Positions 34,302-47,303 of a stretch of DNA of 64,000 bases are shown here, in pieces. The notes beneath the pieces were generated by a model. That model was given only the letters and a program-made list of their open reading frames with translations, was not told where the DNA came from and did no database searches. Each line of letters opens with the position of its first letter. Positions within the stretch are counted from its first letter, which is position 1. Origin of the DNA: Pyrenula massariospora (taxonomy: Eukaryota; Ascomycota; Eurotiomycetes; Pyrenulales; Pyrenulaceae); NCBI GenBank assembly GCA_021030905.1, contig JAGFMI010000002.1, forward strand, positions 558,001-622,000. Direction: 5' to 3'. A program made the translations under genes and the position numbers.

Positions 34302-36187
34302 CTATCCTAGTAGCATGCGACGTGGGTCCTCAATGTACTCCTTCACCTTGACAAGGAAAGTCACGGCCTCCCTCCCGTCAAGGAGACGGTGATCGTACGT
34401 CAGAGCCAAATACATCATCTAAAGCACAGTCAGCAATGCAATACGGAGAGAGATAGCATGCTTACAGGCCGAATCTCGATATTCCCATTAACCACAACTG
34501 GCTTATCCTTGACAGCATGGAGACCCAGAACCCCTTTGAAACGTGAGCAGCTATTTCTAAGCGCTCCAAGCAGATGTGCGTCCACTAACCTGTCTGGGGG
34601 AGGTTGATGATCGGGGTGCCCATTAGAGAACCGAAGACGCCACCCTGCGAATATTTAGCGCTCGAAGCGGTATACTGACACTTTCACGTACATTGCTAAT
34701 TGTGAAAGTGCCGCCCGCCATATCTTCAATGGTCAACTTGTTATCCCGGGCCTGATCTATGTGAGCCGAAGTTTCCTCATTGGCATGGTAACCTTACCTT
34801 CTTTCCTAAATCTGCTATTGCCTTTTCAATACCAACTAGATCAAGGCTCTCGGCGTTTCGCACAACTGGTGTCACTAACCCCTTTTCCGTGGCAACCGCA
34901 ACGCTTATATCGACATAGTCTCTGTAAACGATAGTGTCGCCGCCACTTGGACCCTCAATGGAAGCGTTGACAGCCGGGATCTCTTTCATGGCCAGTACAC
35001 AGGCTTTCGAAAAAGCGCTCATAAAGCCAAGCTTGACCCCAGTCTTTTTAAGCACATCGTCTTTGTATAGTTTTCGGAATTCCATGAGAGAAGACATATC
35101 CACTTCGTTAAAAGTTGTGAGAGATGCAGCAGTGTTCTGCGACTGCTTTAAGCGTTCTGCAATCCGCAGGCGCATACGATTCATCTTGACCTGCGGGCAA
35201 TTAACATCCGTTGATAGAAACGAAGTAGACAGTCATACCCGACGCTCTTCCCTGCTTCCAAACGGAGAATCCGCACTACTTGTCTTCGGAGGTTCAGGCT
35301 GTTTCTGAGGCTCTTTCTTCTGAGCTGGCTCTGATTGTGGAGGGGCCGTAGGTGCTGCTTTCTCCTCCTTCTCTTCCTTGGGTGGTGCTGGCGCCGCTTT
35401 CTTCGGCTCGGGGTCTGAGGACGTTGGTTGCTCGCTGGGCGCTGGTTCCTTCGGTTCCTGTTTCGCCTGTTTGTCTCCGCCCTCTGCTGCAGCCCCGGGT
35501 TCTAATTTAACGAGCTCTTGACCAACCACCACGGTATCCTCTTCCTTGGCCAGAAATTCCCTGATGACGCCAGCTTCTGGAGTGTTGACCGCGACATCAA
35601 TCTAGACGCAAACTTAGCGGGTTCTACCAAGCTGGAATCTTGAAGAGAATTTGGCTACCTTGTCGGTCTCAATTGTAGCGATCTCCTCGTCTTGGTCGAC
35701 ATGGTCGCCAACCTCTGCAACGTCGTCAATTGGTTGTGGAACGGCGAAATAAGGCTACATACGTTTCGAAAATTGTTTCAACGTTCCTTCTGATATAGAT
35801 TCCGCCATCTCTGGCACCTTGACGATTGTCTCCGCTGGGGTACTATTAGATGGGAGACACCGAAGGACTCGAATACCTCACCATTGCGTTTTAATGTTGT
35901 ACTAAAGGAGGAGATGTGGGAGAATGTAGGGTAACTGGGTTTCGTCAATCAAGAGCATGATCGTGGGGTTATACAAGAGGGAGGTACGCGGAAGCATACA
36001 CTGAAGGCCCAAGGCTTGCTGTGGGAAGGGTTGAAAGACATGTCTTGAATTCGGTCGACGTGGATATTCTGTAGCTACTATAGCATCTTGCCGTCGCTAA
36101 AGAGCTATAACGCGCTGGATTTACCCTTCTCGAGGGCTTCGACAAAGCTTGCAGCGTCTTCCTAGACAAACGCTGAGAACAAGCCAT
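34302..36187 (-). CDS. KGD2: Dihydrolipoyllysine succinyltransferase, E2 of 2-oxoglutarate dehydrogenase
   Basis: Nine exons: 36187-36000, 35842-35763, 35714-35659, 35601-35239, 35190-34798, 34751-34692, 34644-34590, 34533-34466 and 34418-34302, about 459 aa with all phases closing. An Arg/Ser-rich mitochondrial presequence comes first. The lipoyl domain (~67-140) carries [19 protein letters not shown] and the lipoylation site ETDK at Lys108. A Pro/Glu/Lys/Ala-rich linker (~145-210) connects to the catalytic domain from [17 protein letters not shown] to YDHRLLDG, with active-site His431 and Asp435. It transfers succinyl groups to CoA in the TCA cycle inside the mitochondrial matrix. As known for eukaryotic E2o, I see no separate E3-binding domain. 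It is divergent from NDUFB9, 402 bp away. Confidence 0.93.
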
Positions 36188-36589
36188 TTCGTGCTTGAGC
36201 TTACTCGACTAGATGCGACAATAAGACAGAAGATCACTGGCGAAGAGAGACCTGAGCAGAGCTCTAAAGGCTCGCCCGAAATATTCCGTAGGGTTTGCGA
36301 GCAAATGAAAGGTATCTGCAACAGGGGACCGCTGCCCTCGGGCTGCTCCAACGGGAAGCGGAGCGGAAAGAAGCTTGCTCGGCAAAACCTCCCCGATTTT
36401 GCCGAAATGCCTCATAGTAGCATTGTTATCTAGGGACGCTTTCTGCATGCTTATTCTAATTGAACACGAGTTTTGCGGATTTCACGTACACATCGCATTA
36501 GAATTTGTGAGGCGAGGTGGTCCTTCATCTCAAGCGCCTGGAATTATCACTTGGACCCTCCTAGCCCCGATTTCGGCGTGCTGAACGAC
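36188..36589. promoter_or_regulatory. Bidirectional promoter between KGD2 and NDUFB9
   Basis: 402 bp separate the start codons of two divergently transcribed nuclear genes for mitochondrial proteins. The small size means the two genes must share promoter sequence. I did not identify a specific factor site. Confidence 0.55.
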
Positions 36590-37047
36590 ATGTCTATGCA
36601 AAATCACAACCTCCCGACTGTCCAGTAAGTCCACAGCCAACCATGCTGTGTCTACGGCCTGTTGACGGACGCCTCTAGATCTCTGTACCGTCGTGCCCTC
36701 AAACTTTCCCTTGATTGGTCGGTTCAGAGAAATATCTGGCGAGGACAGGCCGTCTACATCAGGTCGTTATTTGACGCGAAGAAAAATGTGAAGGATCCAC
36801 GGCAGCGGAGGGTAGGATAGACGATCTGCACGTTGGGTGAATAGACAAATTCTTATCCATGAACAGATCCTCTTCCGTGAGACAGAGAAACTTTTGGACA
36901 AGTGGAAGCATCCAGATCCATATCGGCCCCCTTCTGCGCCTGGTGGTAAGTTTTGGGAGGACTTGAGCATGACCCGTTGGCTCACAAATCTTAGGTTCCA
37001 AGTACGAAAGAAATTTGCCCGTGCCGGAGCTGGACCGTGAGCTATAG
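36590..37047 (+). CDS. NDUFB9: Complex I LYR-motif subunit, NDUFB9-like (B22)
   Basis: Four short exons: 36590-36624, 36679-36811, 36867-36945 and 36995-37047, giving 99 aa. No exon is long enough to stand out as an open frame, so the gene is easily missed. The LYR motif is QSLYRRALKLSLDW, followed by RGQAVYIRSLFDAKKNV, then KDPRQRR joined to ILFRETEKLLDKWKHPDPY, and the family tail PPSAPGGSKYERNLPVPEL. NDUFB9 is an accessory subunit of respiratory complex I that binds the acyl carrier protein through its LYR motif at the inner mitochondrial membrane. The second intron acceptor is the AG at 36865-36866. The nearer AG at 36843-36844 would break the frame. The match to the family order is strong. 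Confidence 0.88.
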
Positions 37048-37808
37048 ACATGCCCCTTTTTATTCTAGGGAAGCTAATTGGTGGCAGCTCCCACGCCTGA
37101 ACAAGTTCGAGCTCTATGATTTTCCCGTTTGACTTGAACGAGAGACTACTGGTATCAGACCGCGAGAAGCCTTCATAGCATGAGTCGCAGTCCTGAATAA
37201 TCTTGTTGAATTGGTATTATCGAAGGAAAGTGGCATGATAGATTTGGATCAGAAGGATATCTCTTATTGGTATTCCACTTGCAATAAGTTAGAAATCCAA
37301 AAGAAGCTAGCTATTTCGACTTTAATCGAATTGTGTACAGTATGCACTATGGCGGATATGAATGACACTCATCACTCATGCCCATGTCTCTGCTGTCCTT
37401 TGGTACTGTATATATCACCTGCCTATGAAGATCTGTGAACAGAGCATAGTTTAGCGCGCGTCATACGGTCGACCTTACTTCATCTGGAATATCTGCTCCC
37501 AAATCCCGAACATGAGGCGCAGACTTTGGGACTTGAAACAACTGCATAACTTTGGCAAGGTGGCAGGTCGCACACGGTGTAAGAAAGTACTAAAGAACCT
37601 TTGCATTGCATGAATTGTGATTGTGATATCTTTGGAAGAATCATGAAGCAGGTCGAATCAGCATTGCTATCGCCCGCTCTTCCCCCTGATCATGCCCGCA
37701 GACATAATGTACAACCCGTTCAGCAGATGAAAACCCATTGAGGAGCCAACCCAAACCCCATTATCACATCGTGAAAAAACCCGCAAACCCACGCCCGAAA
37801 TGAGAAAC
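37048..37808. other. Convergent spacer between NDUFB9 and H2A
   Basis: 0.76 kb between the 3' ends of two converging genes. No coding signal or repeat was seen. It should hold both polyadenylation regions. Confidence 0.5.
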
Positions 37809-38427
<619 letters not shown>

Positions 38428-39078
38428 TTTGATAAGTTTTGAGGTGAGGAACTGAGGGTGGAAAAGGTAGTTGGTTTGGTACTAAAATGGGATGAACGAG
38501 GCTCTGACGATGGATGGAGTCAACAATGGATGAAGGTAGCAGAAAGGCCAGGGCAGCGGCGTTGGTGGGAGGAGAGGATCTTATAGACCGTGTACGGAGT
38601 GACGTTCGGCCAGAGAGCGCACCTTTGGATCAGCCAGCAAGCTAGCCCGCTTGCGCCAATCAGCAGCTCGGATCATGCGCGACTCGTTGTTTTGATAGGC
38701 GATTGCGTGGTAACGGCTAGCCGGATCAGATCAAGCGTGGTGGTAATCTATCTTTCAACACAGAACATGCTACCTTTCCTGAATCCGCTTAGCTACCCCT
38801 CATCCCATTTTGCGGCGATTCCCACACTAATCAACAAAAGTTGAAAGAAGATCATACGTCTGGCTTACCGTATGGTAACTTTGCCGCAAACCGATCAGTT
38901 TGCACTTTCCGGGCCAGCTATAAGAACGCCCGCCATCCATCCGTCGCGACACCTCTGCCTCTTGCTTTCCTTCATCCATCCATCGACTCACATCGGCACA
39001 GCTCTCATCCTTGCTTTAGGCTTTCAAAATCTTCATTCCAAAACATCTTTCCCATCCAACCTCACCCTCTAATCAAAA
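38428..39078. promoter_or_regulatory. Shared H2A/H2B bidirectional promoter
   Basis: 651 bp separate the two histone start codons. A CCAAT box in cgccaatcag lies at 38656-38660. The stretch before the H2B ATG is pyrimidine-rich (39020-39070), a common fungal core-promoter feature. Divergent H2A-H2B pairs normally share cell-cycle control from this segment. Confidence 0.75.
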
Positions 39079-39641
39079 ATGCCTCCCAAAGCCGCGGAAA
39101 AGAAACCAAGCACTGGTGGCAAGGCCCCAGTCGGTGGAAAGGCACCAGCCGAGAAGAAAGAGGCCGGCAAGAAGACTGCCGCGCCCTCGGGAGAGAAGAA
39201 GAAGCGCAACAAGACCAGGAAGGAGACTTACTCTAGCTACATCTACAAAGGTATGTTGTTCATTGAACGCGTTTTGGCCGACGGGCCAATGTCGCGATCC
39301 AATATTTGGAAACATTGCTGACGCGTCTTTTTGCATTTAGTTCTCAAACAAGTGCACCCCGATACTGGTATCTCGAACCGTGCTATGTCAATCCTGAACT
39401 CCTTTGTTAATGGTAGGATATCCACGTTAACGCGTTTAACATCGTCACTAACACGGCTCCAGACATCTTCGAGCGTGTGGCAACTGAAGCATCCAAACTC
39501 GCCGCTTACAACAAGAAATCTACCATCTCCTCCCGAGAGATTCAGACCTCCGTCCGGCTCATCCTGCCTGGCGAACTTGCTAAGCACGCCGTCTCCGAAG
39601 GTACAAAGGCCGTCACCAAGTACAGCAGCTCGAGCAAATAG
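39079..39641 (+). CDS. HTB1: Histone H2B
   Basis: Three exons: 39079-39250, 39341-39412 and 39463-39641, giving 140 aa. The Lys/Ala-rich tail ([20 protein letters not shown]) precedes the histone fold: [56 protein letters not shown] and [17 protein letters not shown]. It ends [12 protein letters not shown], which includes the Lys that is ubiquitinated by Rad6-Bre1 in fungi. Both introns are in phase 1 and split Val and Asp codons. It pairs with H2A in the nucleosome and is divergently transcribed from it. Confidence 0.97.
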
Positions 39642-40099
39642 GCTGTTTCTTTTTGTTATGGGGACTTGGTTGGGTTTGCCTGAGCGTGGCGGGTCACGGG
39701 TTATGGGTGTCAATGGTTGTTTTTAATGCGTTATGGGATGGCCTTTTTCTGACACAGGCCTTATGCTCGATAGCGTGCTGCTCAAAGAGAGCTCGATGTA
39801 TCATATTCATCCATGATTGAAGCTGCATTGAGAGCCGTCTTCAGTTTCAATGAGAGCAAAGATATCCAATCCAATTGCGTCAGTTCTGCAAACATCGTTT
39901 GAGTAGTGACTATTTATCGGTTTAAATTGTGAAGCGATGAATTTGTATGTTACTGGTGTCATGATGATCAGCGACAAGTCCGCGTTCTGCCAGTCACCAA
40001 AGTTGGGGTGAATCGCCATCTGCGCTCCCTAAGCACTTCCTAGAACCCGTACAAGCTACGACCATGAGCTAAGTACGTGATGAAAATATAGCTTAAGCA
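39642..40099. other. Convergent spacer between H2B and ATG4
   Basis: 0.46 kb between two converging 3' ends. No coding or structural feature was recognised. Confidence 0.5.
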
Positions 40100-41569
40100 C
40101 TATTCTCCTTTCTCCGTAGCATCATCATCGTCATCAAATGTCTCGACCTCGTCGAGCGCGCTTTCTCTTTCCACGCCCTGACCCACGCCAGGCGGTTGTT
40201 TATCGAATACGTGAATAATTGCCTTACCCTGCACTTCTGACATTGACTTTCTCCAAGAACACCAATCCTCTTGATCTCTGATCAGAAAGCCAATGAGCAT
40301 GCTCGGATCCATATCCTTGATATGTAAGCAGCGAAGCCGGCGCGTATGGCATGAGTCAAGTTCCTCCAAACTGTACTCTTCCGGAGACGGATGGTAGGGG
40401 ATCGCAGGCCGCGTTTCATGAGGATCTAGGTAGAACAGATTGGAATTTTGTGTGCCAACAAAATAATGTGAAGCTGAGGGCCGCCCTCTGGATTCTTCGA
40501 TCAGTACTCCACAAGAATTAGATGGAAAACGTATGGTGCTTACCCGGCAATTCCGATCGACTGGGGTAACTGTAACAAGCCCTTTAGAGCTTCCCAGTAC
40601 ACGGGAGTGACACGATCAATCCCCAGCCGTACACCTAGCAGAATCAATGTTGGCCTCATTTTATCCGATCCTGAGTATGACATCTCCCTAAATTTGTCTT
40701 CGTAAACATCCGAAGTATCGTTAGTCACGTAGACGTTCAGTCCCGCTTCTTGGTATTCAGAAGATAAGTATCTAGCTCGATGTAAGCATCATATGTCAAG
40801 ATCAAGAACGTCGAAGTACTTTATGCAGCTAGCAGTAGCCGAAGGCCCAAACCATTGTCCTGGGTGCTTTCCACATGTTTCTGCGCCATGTTCGACAAAT
40901 CGATGGATGGAGAACGGAGCTCGAGAATCATCAGCAAAGAGAGATACAATTCTGCTTTCTTCGGTAGGTCGATCACGACGACGCCAATCTGCGTGATTAA
41001 TTAGCTAAGAAGATCTCAATCGATGTGTTATCCCTACCGCGGCCCAGGTGGAGCATAATCAGAGCATTTGCTAGCAAACTCTGGCCAGACCGTATCATGC
41101 ACCCCCAGCCGGTATCATTGCTGAAGCCTTGGGTCTCTCCAAGGCTTCGGAGCCTCACAGATAGTGTCATGGATGCTGTGGCTTTTGGATCTTCTGATTT
41201 TGGTATTGGAGGGAATCCCGAACGATATGTCATCCATACTCTTGACTCGAAATCATCCAAAAAGGCGGATGGCCATCCTCCCTCGGAGACTGCATCCTTT
41301 GGGATATCGCCTCCTATCACCGATACATCTGTGCTGCTTGGGGCTGGCGCAAGTGAGAAGTCGGACGGCGGGGAGGACTTTTCTGCACTAAGTTCAGAGT
41401 GGGATCGTGAACCTGTTGACTCGACTTCCGAGACATCCTCTGGATGCGCCAGAGGAGTATTCTTGTATGCCTGGCCTAAGCACCATATAGGAGACCCAGA
41501 GACGTCTTCATTCTTTGGCGGAGGGTCGTAAAAGTAACGAACAAATCTCTTATAATCCACGTTTGTCAT
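40100..41569 (-). CDS. ATG4: Atg4 cysteine protease of autophagy
   Basis: Four exons: 41569-41038, 40988-40820, 40771-40544 and 40487-40100, giving 438 aa with closing phases. Peptidase family C54. The N-terminus has VRYFYDPPPKN and SPIWCLG, then a Ser/Glu-rich variable loop. The nucleophile is Cys157 in TGWGCMIRSGQSLLANAL. GKHPGQWFGPSATASCIK follows, and the other catalytic residues are Asp331 and His333 in FYLDPHE after GRPSASHYFVGTQ. The C-terminus is acidic (FDDDDDATEKGE). Atg4 trims the C-terminus of Atg8 before lipidation and later releases Atg8 from phosphatidylethanolamine, in the cytosol and on autophagosome membranes. All catalytic residues are present. Confidence 0.95.
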
Positions 41570-42315
41570 AATTTGCTACGGCATTGATTTCGTTCCCGGA
41601 CTTAGATGTGCAGGACGAGTCGCTGCAACAAGGAGGACTCGCAATAGCGGGAAAACTCGATCTTAATTCTCGGTCAAGACATGCTCTGCGAAGAAGAAAT
41701 TGAGATATCTCGGAGGAAACTTCGAGGCAGGCTCGTCGCGGTGGGTAGTTGTTAGGGTCTTCGGTTTAATCAGAGTCGGGGACAGGTACTACTTGCGCAA
41801 GGGGAAGGTAGCGGGAACTTTGCAAGGGAGGAAAGGAGGTTGTGTATCGTCAAAATAATGATCCAAGACTTCAGAATTCCAGCTTCTTAGAGAGTTTTAG
41901 TGGAGCGCTTTGGAAGAGTACTCTCTAAGGAAGCTTAGTAGTAGTGATTCAGGCAGATCATCCGCTGCACGAGGCTCAGCCTTGCAGCCGCACATGCTGA
42001 CCTCGCGGGGCTTGGGGTTCCAACGTCAGGCTTAAATCCGAAATGTTTGCCGCATCTGAATTGTGAATAGCACGTCAACATTTCATCTACGGTGGGACAG
42101 CAGTGTTGGTCCGCGCCTTTGTTGTGAGGAAGGCGAGAAATGAATTTCGCACGATCCGAATTTTCATCACACAATCAAGACTTAGAAGCTGTTGCCACCC
42201 CGAAGGTTTTGTATCCACACACCAGCTGTTAATGTCCACAACGGATTCTCATGCTGGTTCTAATGACAGCAGTCTGAAATCTCCTACTTGATCCTCCTAC
42301 TTGGGATCAGTCACA
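41570..42315. other. Divergent promoter region between ATG4 and SQS1
   Basis: 0.75 kb between two divergent starts. No gene is visible. The small frames at 41935-42291 overlap on both strands and have no domain. Confidence 0.45.
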
Positions 42316-44883
42316 ATGGCAAGGAAGAAAAAGGCAAAGGGTCGTGCGCGTGCCGAGGGGCCAAAGGCGCAAATCAGACCTAGTGGTGAGTGCATAGTAA
42401 ATCCAATAACGAAAATTATGAAGCTGCTACTGATGGAGCTGCTACCTACGGAGTTACTACTTATAAGAATGACCGCTGACTGGATGATCGAAGCATTCTC
42501 AGCTGCGCATCATAGCAATGTTGCAGCTCCTGGCTGGCTGGCTTTTTCCACTCATCAAGGAGTATCACATTCCGGTAGGTTACACCGTCCCATATGGACT
42601 TAAACCTTACTAAATGACCCGGCTACGATAGGTTTCATGACACAGAAACTGACCATGGCCCAAGAAGCTCGCAACACGGAGCGTCATGGCCGAGAGCGGC
42701 ACCTAGAGGTGAAGCTAAGGAAAATGCCCGTAGGTTTTGTAGCAGCAAACAATTCAGATGAGCCGGGCGACGACGAGTCAAACCCCATGGCAAAGGAGAA
42801 TGAAGAGTTTGTGCAAGCGCCATCAACTTTAACGCAAACTACCAGAAGCGAAGATCACCTTTTACTGGCTACGGATAGTGGTTCCCACGAGCAAACGGAA
42901 AACCCCGAGAGCTCCATGTCAGATGCAATTGAGCAATTGGTAATCCAAAATGCGGGTTCAGTGCATCGAGAACAAAGTTTGTCTCCATCATCAAATTCTG
43001 ATGACATTGTGGTCTTTCAAGGAAGGGGGAAGTCTCCCAAGCAAGCTCCACGGGATGCCATTCAAGAGGACATCAAGGAAAAGGCGTGTGGGGGAGGTAT
43101 TGAGGGGGCTCGGGATCAGTATGGGAATGGTTTTTCAGCCCATAGCGATCACTGCCGTTCACCGACCTTTTTGCAACAAGCACGTGCCACGAATGAAGAT
43201 GTTGCCGCTCTTTCACAGCAAGCTTCACTTGAGCTCCTCTCCGAGCAGGAGGCTTCAGTGATTGACCACGTCAAGCTGTCGAACGCTTTTCGAAAACGGT
43301 CTGAACGTCGTTTTGGAAAAAGGCAAGTGGAAGAGGATGCGATTCTCCAAGACTATATTGAAAACATAGCCAGCGATAGTCCAGACTTCGATCCGGCACC
43401 CAGCGATCTTGCATTGAAGCGAGTCAACTCTTGGGATTCTACTGATCTGGACGATTTCAGAGATTTGCCAACGTCCGAGGAAGAGATGGAGTCAGTTCAA
43501 TGTGTTCTCGCCCGACGGGAACGAGATAGCGGTGTCCAGTACCTTGTTTATGCAGAAAACAAGTCTCCTGACGAAGCAAGATGGATTCCCGTTTCGAATC
43601 TGCAGCATTTTTCCTCGATTCTCAATGACTTTGATCAAGCAGAAGCCCAAAAGCTAGAAGAAGCGGGATTCGATCAATCATCAGACAGCGATTTTTCTAA
43701 TGAGGAAATTAGGAACGATTTACTCGACGATATGGAGTCGGAGGAGGACGAGCAGAAAGCTGCACGTGACCGTGTAGCCCGTATGACAGACTCGCAGATT
43801 GCACTCACCCTCGCCAAACAAGAGGAATTAGGTCTGCCGGCCGATGAGGTCCTCTTATATGATGGCGCCTTCGACAATGAAGAGGAGGAAACGGATGAGT
43901 CGAACGATGATATGGACATAGATACGGACGACGCAACATTTCGCAGACATAGGAATACAAGTTCTCAAGTACTAAGAAACGGCTCTGGGGGAGGTCGCCG
44001 GCGCGATGGTTTTCCTTCTGCGATCGCTTTCGCCGACGCTTTGGAAGAGGATCCTTATGGCGCTTTCGACATAATGGACTTCGAGCGACCTAGTCTAAAA
44101 CCAAGATCTAAAGGAAGACGGGGCCAGATGGAAATGTTTGGACTTGAAGATGAAGACCTCCAGGCTCATATCCAAGAGATGTGGGATAGCGACCGCAGGA
44201 AAAAGAAAATAAAGAAGCTAGAGCGGCAACAGTTACGAGAAATGGGATTACTGGGACAGAAAAACGGTCGTGTGGACATGGCTGCAAAGTATCCGAACGG
44301 GATGCAGCGACATCACATCAAAGCCGAGGTCAAGGTCTTTTTGCTTTCCCCCTTGCAAAGGTCTGTTTCACACAACCACAACACGCCTTTTTACTTCATC
44401 CTAACATAAGATTTTAGCATTGCATTTCCACCAATGCACGCTCAGTTGCGCGCAACCTTGCACCATTTGGCTTCCAAACTTGGAGTTGCGTCAAAGTCAC
44501 GAGGCAGCGGAAATAGCCGATTCCCAGTCCTCACTAAAACGAAAGCAACGCCTCCCTATGACACAATATGGTCGAAGGATGTGGATCAGCTGCTTGCCTC
44601 AGCTCGTGGTGGTCAAGGTCAAGCGAGTGGCAAGCGCGGGGCGGATAAACAAAAAGCAGGTCGTCGGCGGAAAGGCTGGGGAGGAGTTAAGGCTGGCGCG
44701 TACTATATGGACGGTGAAGTCGTCGGGGCTGCTGCACCTGAAATCGGAGTTGAGAACAGAGGACGCGCAATGCTAGAAAAGATGGGCTGGACATCCGGAA
44801 CAGCGCTTGGAGCGTTAGACAACAAGGGTATCCTGCAGCCAGTTGCGCACATCGTGAAGAACTCAAAAGCAGGACTCGGGTAA
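42316..44883 (+). CDS. SQS1: R3H/G-patch protein Sqs1-like, pre-mRNA and ribosome biogenesis factor
   Basis: Four exons: 42316-42385, 42503-42574, 42632-44360 and 44418-44883, about 778 aa. It starts MARKKKAKGRARAEGPKAQI. After two small exons comes GFMTQKLTMAQEARNTERHG, typical of this family. The middle is very acidic (for example DNEEEETDESNDDMDIDTDD) and probably disordered. The R3H-like region includes KAEVKVFLLSP, then PMHAQLRATLHHLASKLGV and SKSRGSGNSRFPVL. It ends with a G-patch (NRGRAMLEKMGWTSGTALG to KNSKAGLG). Yeast Sqs1/Pfa1 uses its G-patch to stimulate the helicase Prp43 in 20S pre-rRNA maturation and splicing. The third intron removes the apparent stop after the ATP-less middle part. 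Confidence 0.88.
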
Positions 44884-45142
44884 AAGCTTGGTGACGCATT
44901 CCATCTGCATAGGGAGGCGATTTTCCGATGTTGACATACCCCTGCTGGCGATAGACGCATTGAACGTGGCGCTTGTTTCGGGATATTTATGGGCTCTGTG
45001 GGGCGGGACTGGTTCGAGTAATTGCTTGTGGATTAGCATGTCTAAGAGCCAAGGGATGGCATGCACCATGTTATCTACATCGAGGCTATAGCCTAGAGCG
45101 CTTGTCTTTGGAATGAATGTGATGCCACGATTACTCATCGCT

Positions 45143-46822
45143 TTATTTTGTCTTTCCCTTCCCAGACCTTGGAGGTTTGGCAACCGGCTTCGCATGATTT
45201 GGATTTTCCTTAAGGTGGCGGAATAAACGGCTTTTTGACGTAAAATTTCCCTGACATGATACACATTTGAAGTCCGTAGATTCTGATTGATTGCTAAAAT
45301 CCTGTTGAGCAGCCTTCTTTGCGCGCTTTTGCTTAGCTTTCCCGATTTTCGGACCAGGGGCGTTCTCAGATGTTGACACGTCGTTGGAGATATCACTGGT
45401 ATCCAAGTCCTGCAAGGGCTTTGGTCGAATGGAAAGGACTTCATTAGAGTCTGATCCAAGACGATTTAAGACCGCGTCTCGCGACGTATATTCCTTATCA
45501 ATTTCGTCGCTGGAAGAATCCTGTAGAGTTTCAGGGCTGCTTGCAGGGTGATCACCCGCCATTTGATTTTCTTGCTTTTGACCTTCCATTTTCCTCTCTG
45601 ACTTCCGTCTCAGGCTTTGCTCAGATGAACGGTCTTCATTCTCGTCATTCTCGTCCCTAACTAGTGAATTTGAAATCCTTCCGTTTATCTCATGGTTTGG
45701 TTGAAGGGCTTCGTTTTCATAGTTCATATCTTTCCGAAGTTGCTTTAGCAACTTTAAATGCTTTTTACTTTTCTCATGTCCTGCTAACTGCTTCTCACTT
45801 TTGAATATTTTATTGCAGACAACGCATTCAAAATGCTCTTCTTCCGATTCTTCGCTTTCTCCTCCCGAATCTAACAAGTCGTCCTCCGAGGGTCTTGACG
45901 TGACCCATTCGGGAACAGTCTGCTTTGCGAGATTGGCCTGGTGTGCAGCCCTAGATCGAGCAGCCTGTGCCGCAGTTGCTTCTCGCAGAATCTTGTGCCT
46001 CTCCGCCTCACTCTTGACATTCTCCTGATATCTTGGATCTCGTTTTCTGACGAAGGCGACCAGAGACCTCACTGCGTCATTGAATTCTCTGACGGCCTCG
46101 TCTCGCAAACCTTTGTTGTGTTTCTCTATTGCACGACGTATCCGGCGATCCGGTGCATCTGAAAGGCGATACTCATCCTTCCACGAGAAGGTCTTTCGGG
46201 TAGCAAAACCATTCCACGCAGAATAGAAAGGCCGCACAACGTCCTCAAACGAGTCATTCTTGTGGCCGAACCGTGGGTAGTTTACGGGCTCGAGGTTCTC
46301 CCATTGACAGGCAAGGGCCTCTTCGTCCGCAAGCTTGATGAAGAGGTCGTTCAACCCGCCGTAAAAGCCACTAGGGCCGTCGGAGAAGTCCACGCGGGCA
46401 TGAAATTTGAGCATAAATTTTAGAACCTCATCTGCACTCGTCAAGCGAATATTGTACGAGTACTCTGCGCCGGTGCCTTGAGTGGAGTCGCCTCGCAGCA
46501 GAACATCTCGGTGGGAGTCATACCAGGCTCGCTCTTGAGGATCCGATAAGACTTCATACGCGGTCTGAACTTCAGCGAATAGTTTGGTAGCGCGATCAAT
46601 ATCGCCGTAATTCCGATCGGGATGTAGTTCCAGAGCTTTCTTCCTATAAGCCCTCTTTATCCTATGAACGTTTAGTAGATTAGGGTTGGATCGAGGTATG
46701 TGGCCTGCCTACTCTTCTTCAGATGCGAGTCGCTCGACTTCTAGTAGCTCATAATAGTCGGCTGGTAATTCCTGGTTATGATCTCCCCCAGCTTCGCTTT
46801 CCCTGGATCCCCCTTGACCCAT
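45143..46822 (-). CDS. JJJ1: J-domain zinc-finger protein Jjj1-like, 60S maturation co-chaperone
   Basis: Two exons: 46822-46713 and 46661-45143, giving 542 aa. The J domain (~22-88) runs from [16 protein letters not shown] across the intron to [17 protein letters not shown], with the Hsp70-activating HPD at 50-52. A conserved middle follows ([18 protein letters not shown], ~180-200), then a charged coiled-coil-like stretch. Two C2H2 zinc fingers of the U1/matrin type lie at about 314-338 ([20 protein letters not shown]) and about 503-527 ([20 protein letters not shown]). Yeast Jjj1 works with Rei1 and Ssa Hsp70 to release Arx1 from cytoplasmic pre-60S particles. The stop lies 259 bp from the convergent SQS1 stop. 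The J domain is in a separate first exon that is easily lost in automated calls. Confidence 0.93.
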
Positions 46823-47303
46823 CCTCCGACCTCAGATGGGGAAAATGAAACACAAATTTTTCCGATGCGTTGTGTGAGAAGCAGGCTAGGCAAGACCAAT
46901 ATCGCTAAGCAATGGACCGAATGGAAGACATTGCGGAAAAGATGAAATCTCTTATAGATGAGGAAATGAGGATTTACATGACAGAAATCGATATTTGTCA
47001 TTACATCCAGCCTTAAAATCACCAATCACTCCCAGAGGCCGTCGCTCGCGAAGTCGCCACCGATCAAGAAGCCGGTACCTAGAGAACGGCTCAGATATTC
47101 CAAATTTTTCGCTTTCCTTGTGAGCATTCGAAAAACGTCGCATTCGGCGAAGAGTCTCTGTCTATGCACGACATCAAAAAATGCTGCCCATCTCCAAGGC
47201 TTTCGACAGCCACCAGCTTTGTTTAACTGTACTAAACATCCTTGAGCTATTTGCACTTTTGACCCATTTAAATGGGCTACACGATTAGCCATACGCCTAA
47301 CCC
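46823..47303. other. Divergent promoter region between JJJ1 and SPX-RING gene
   Basis: 0.48 kb with no coding signal. It must contain promoters for both neighbours. Confidence 0.5.

Noticed and set aside
35882-35901. Possible 20-nt exon inside the first KGD2 intron
   Set aside because: It has an AG before it and a GT after it, but including it would break the frame between the presequence and the lipoyl domain.
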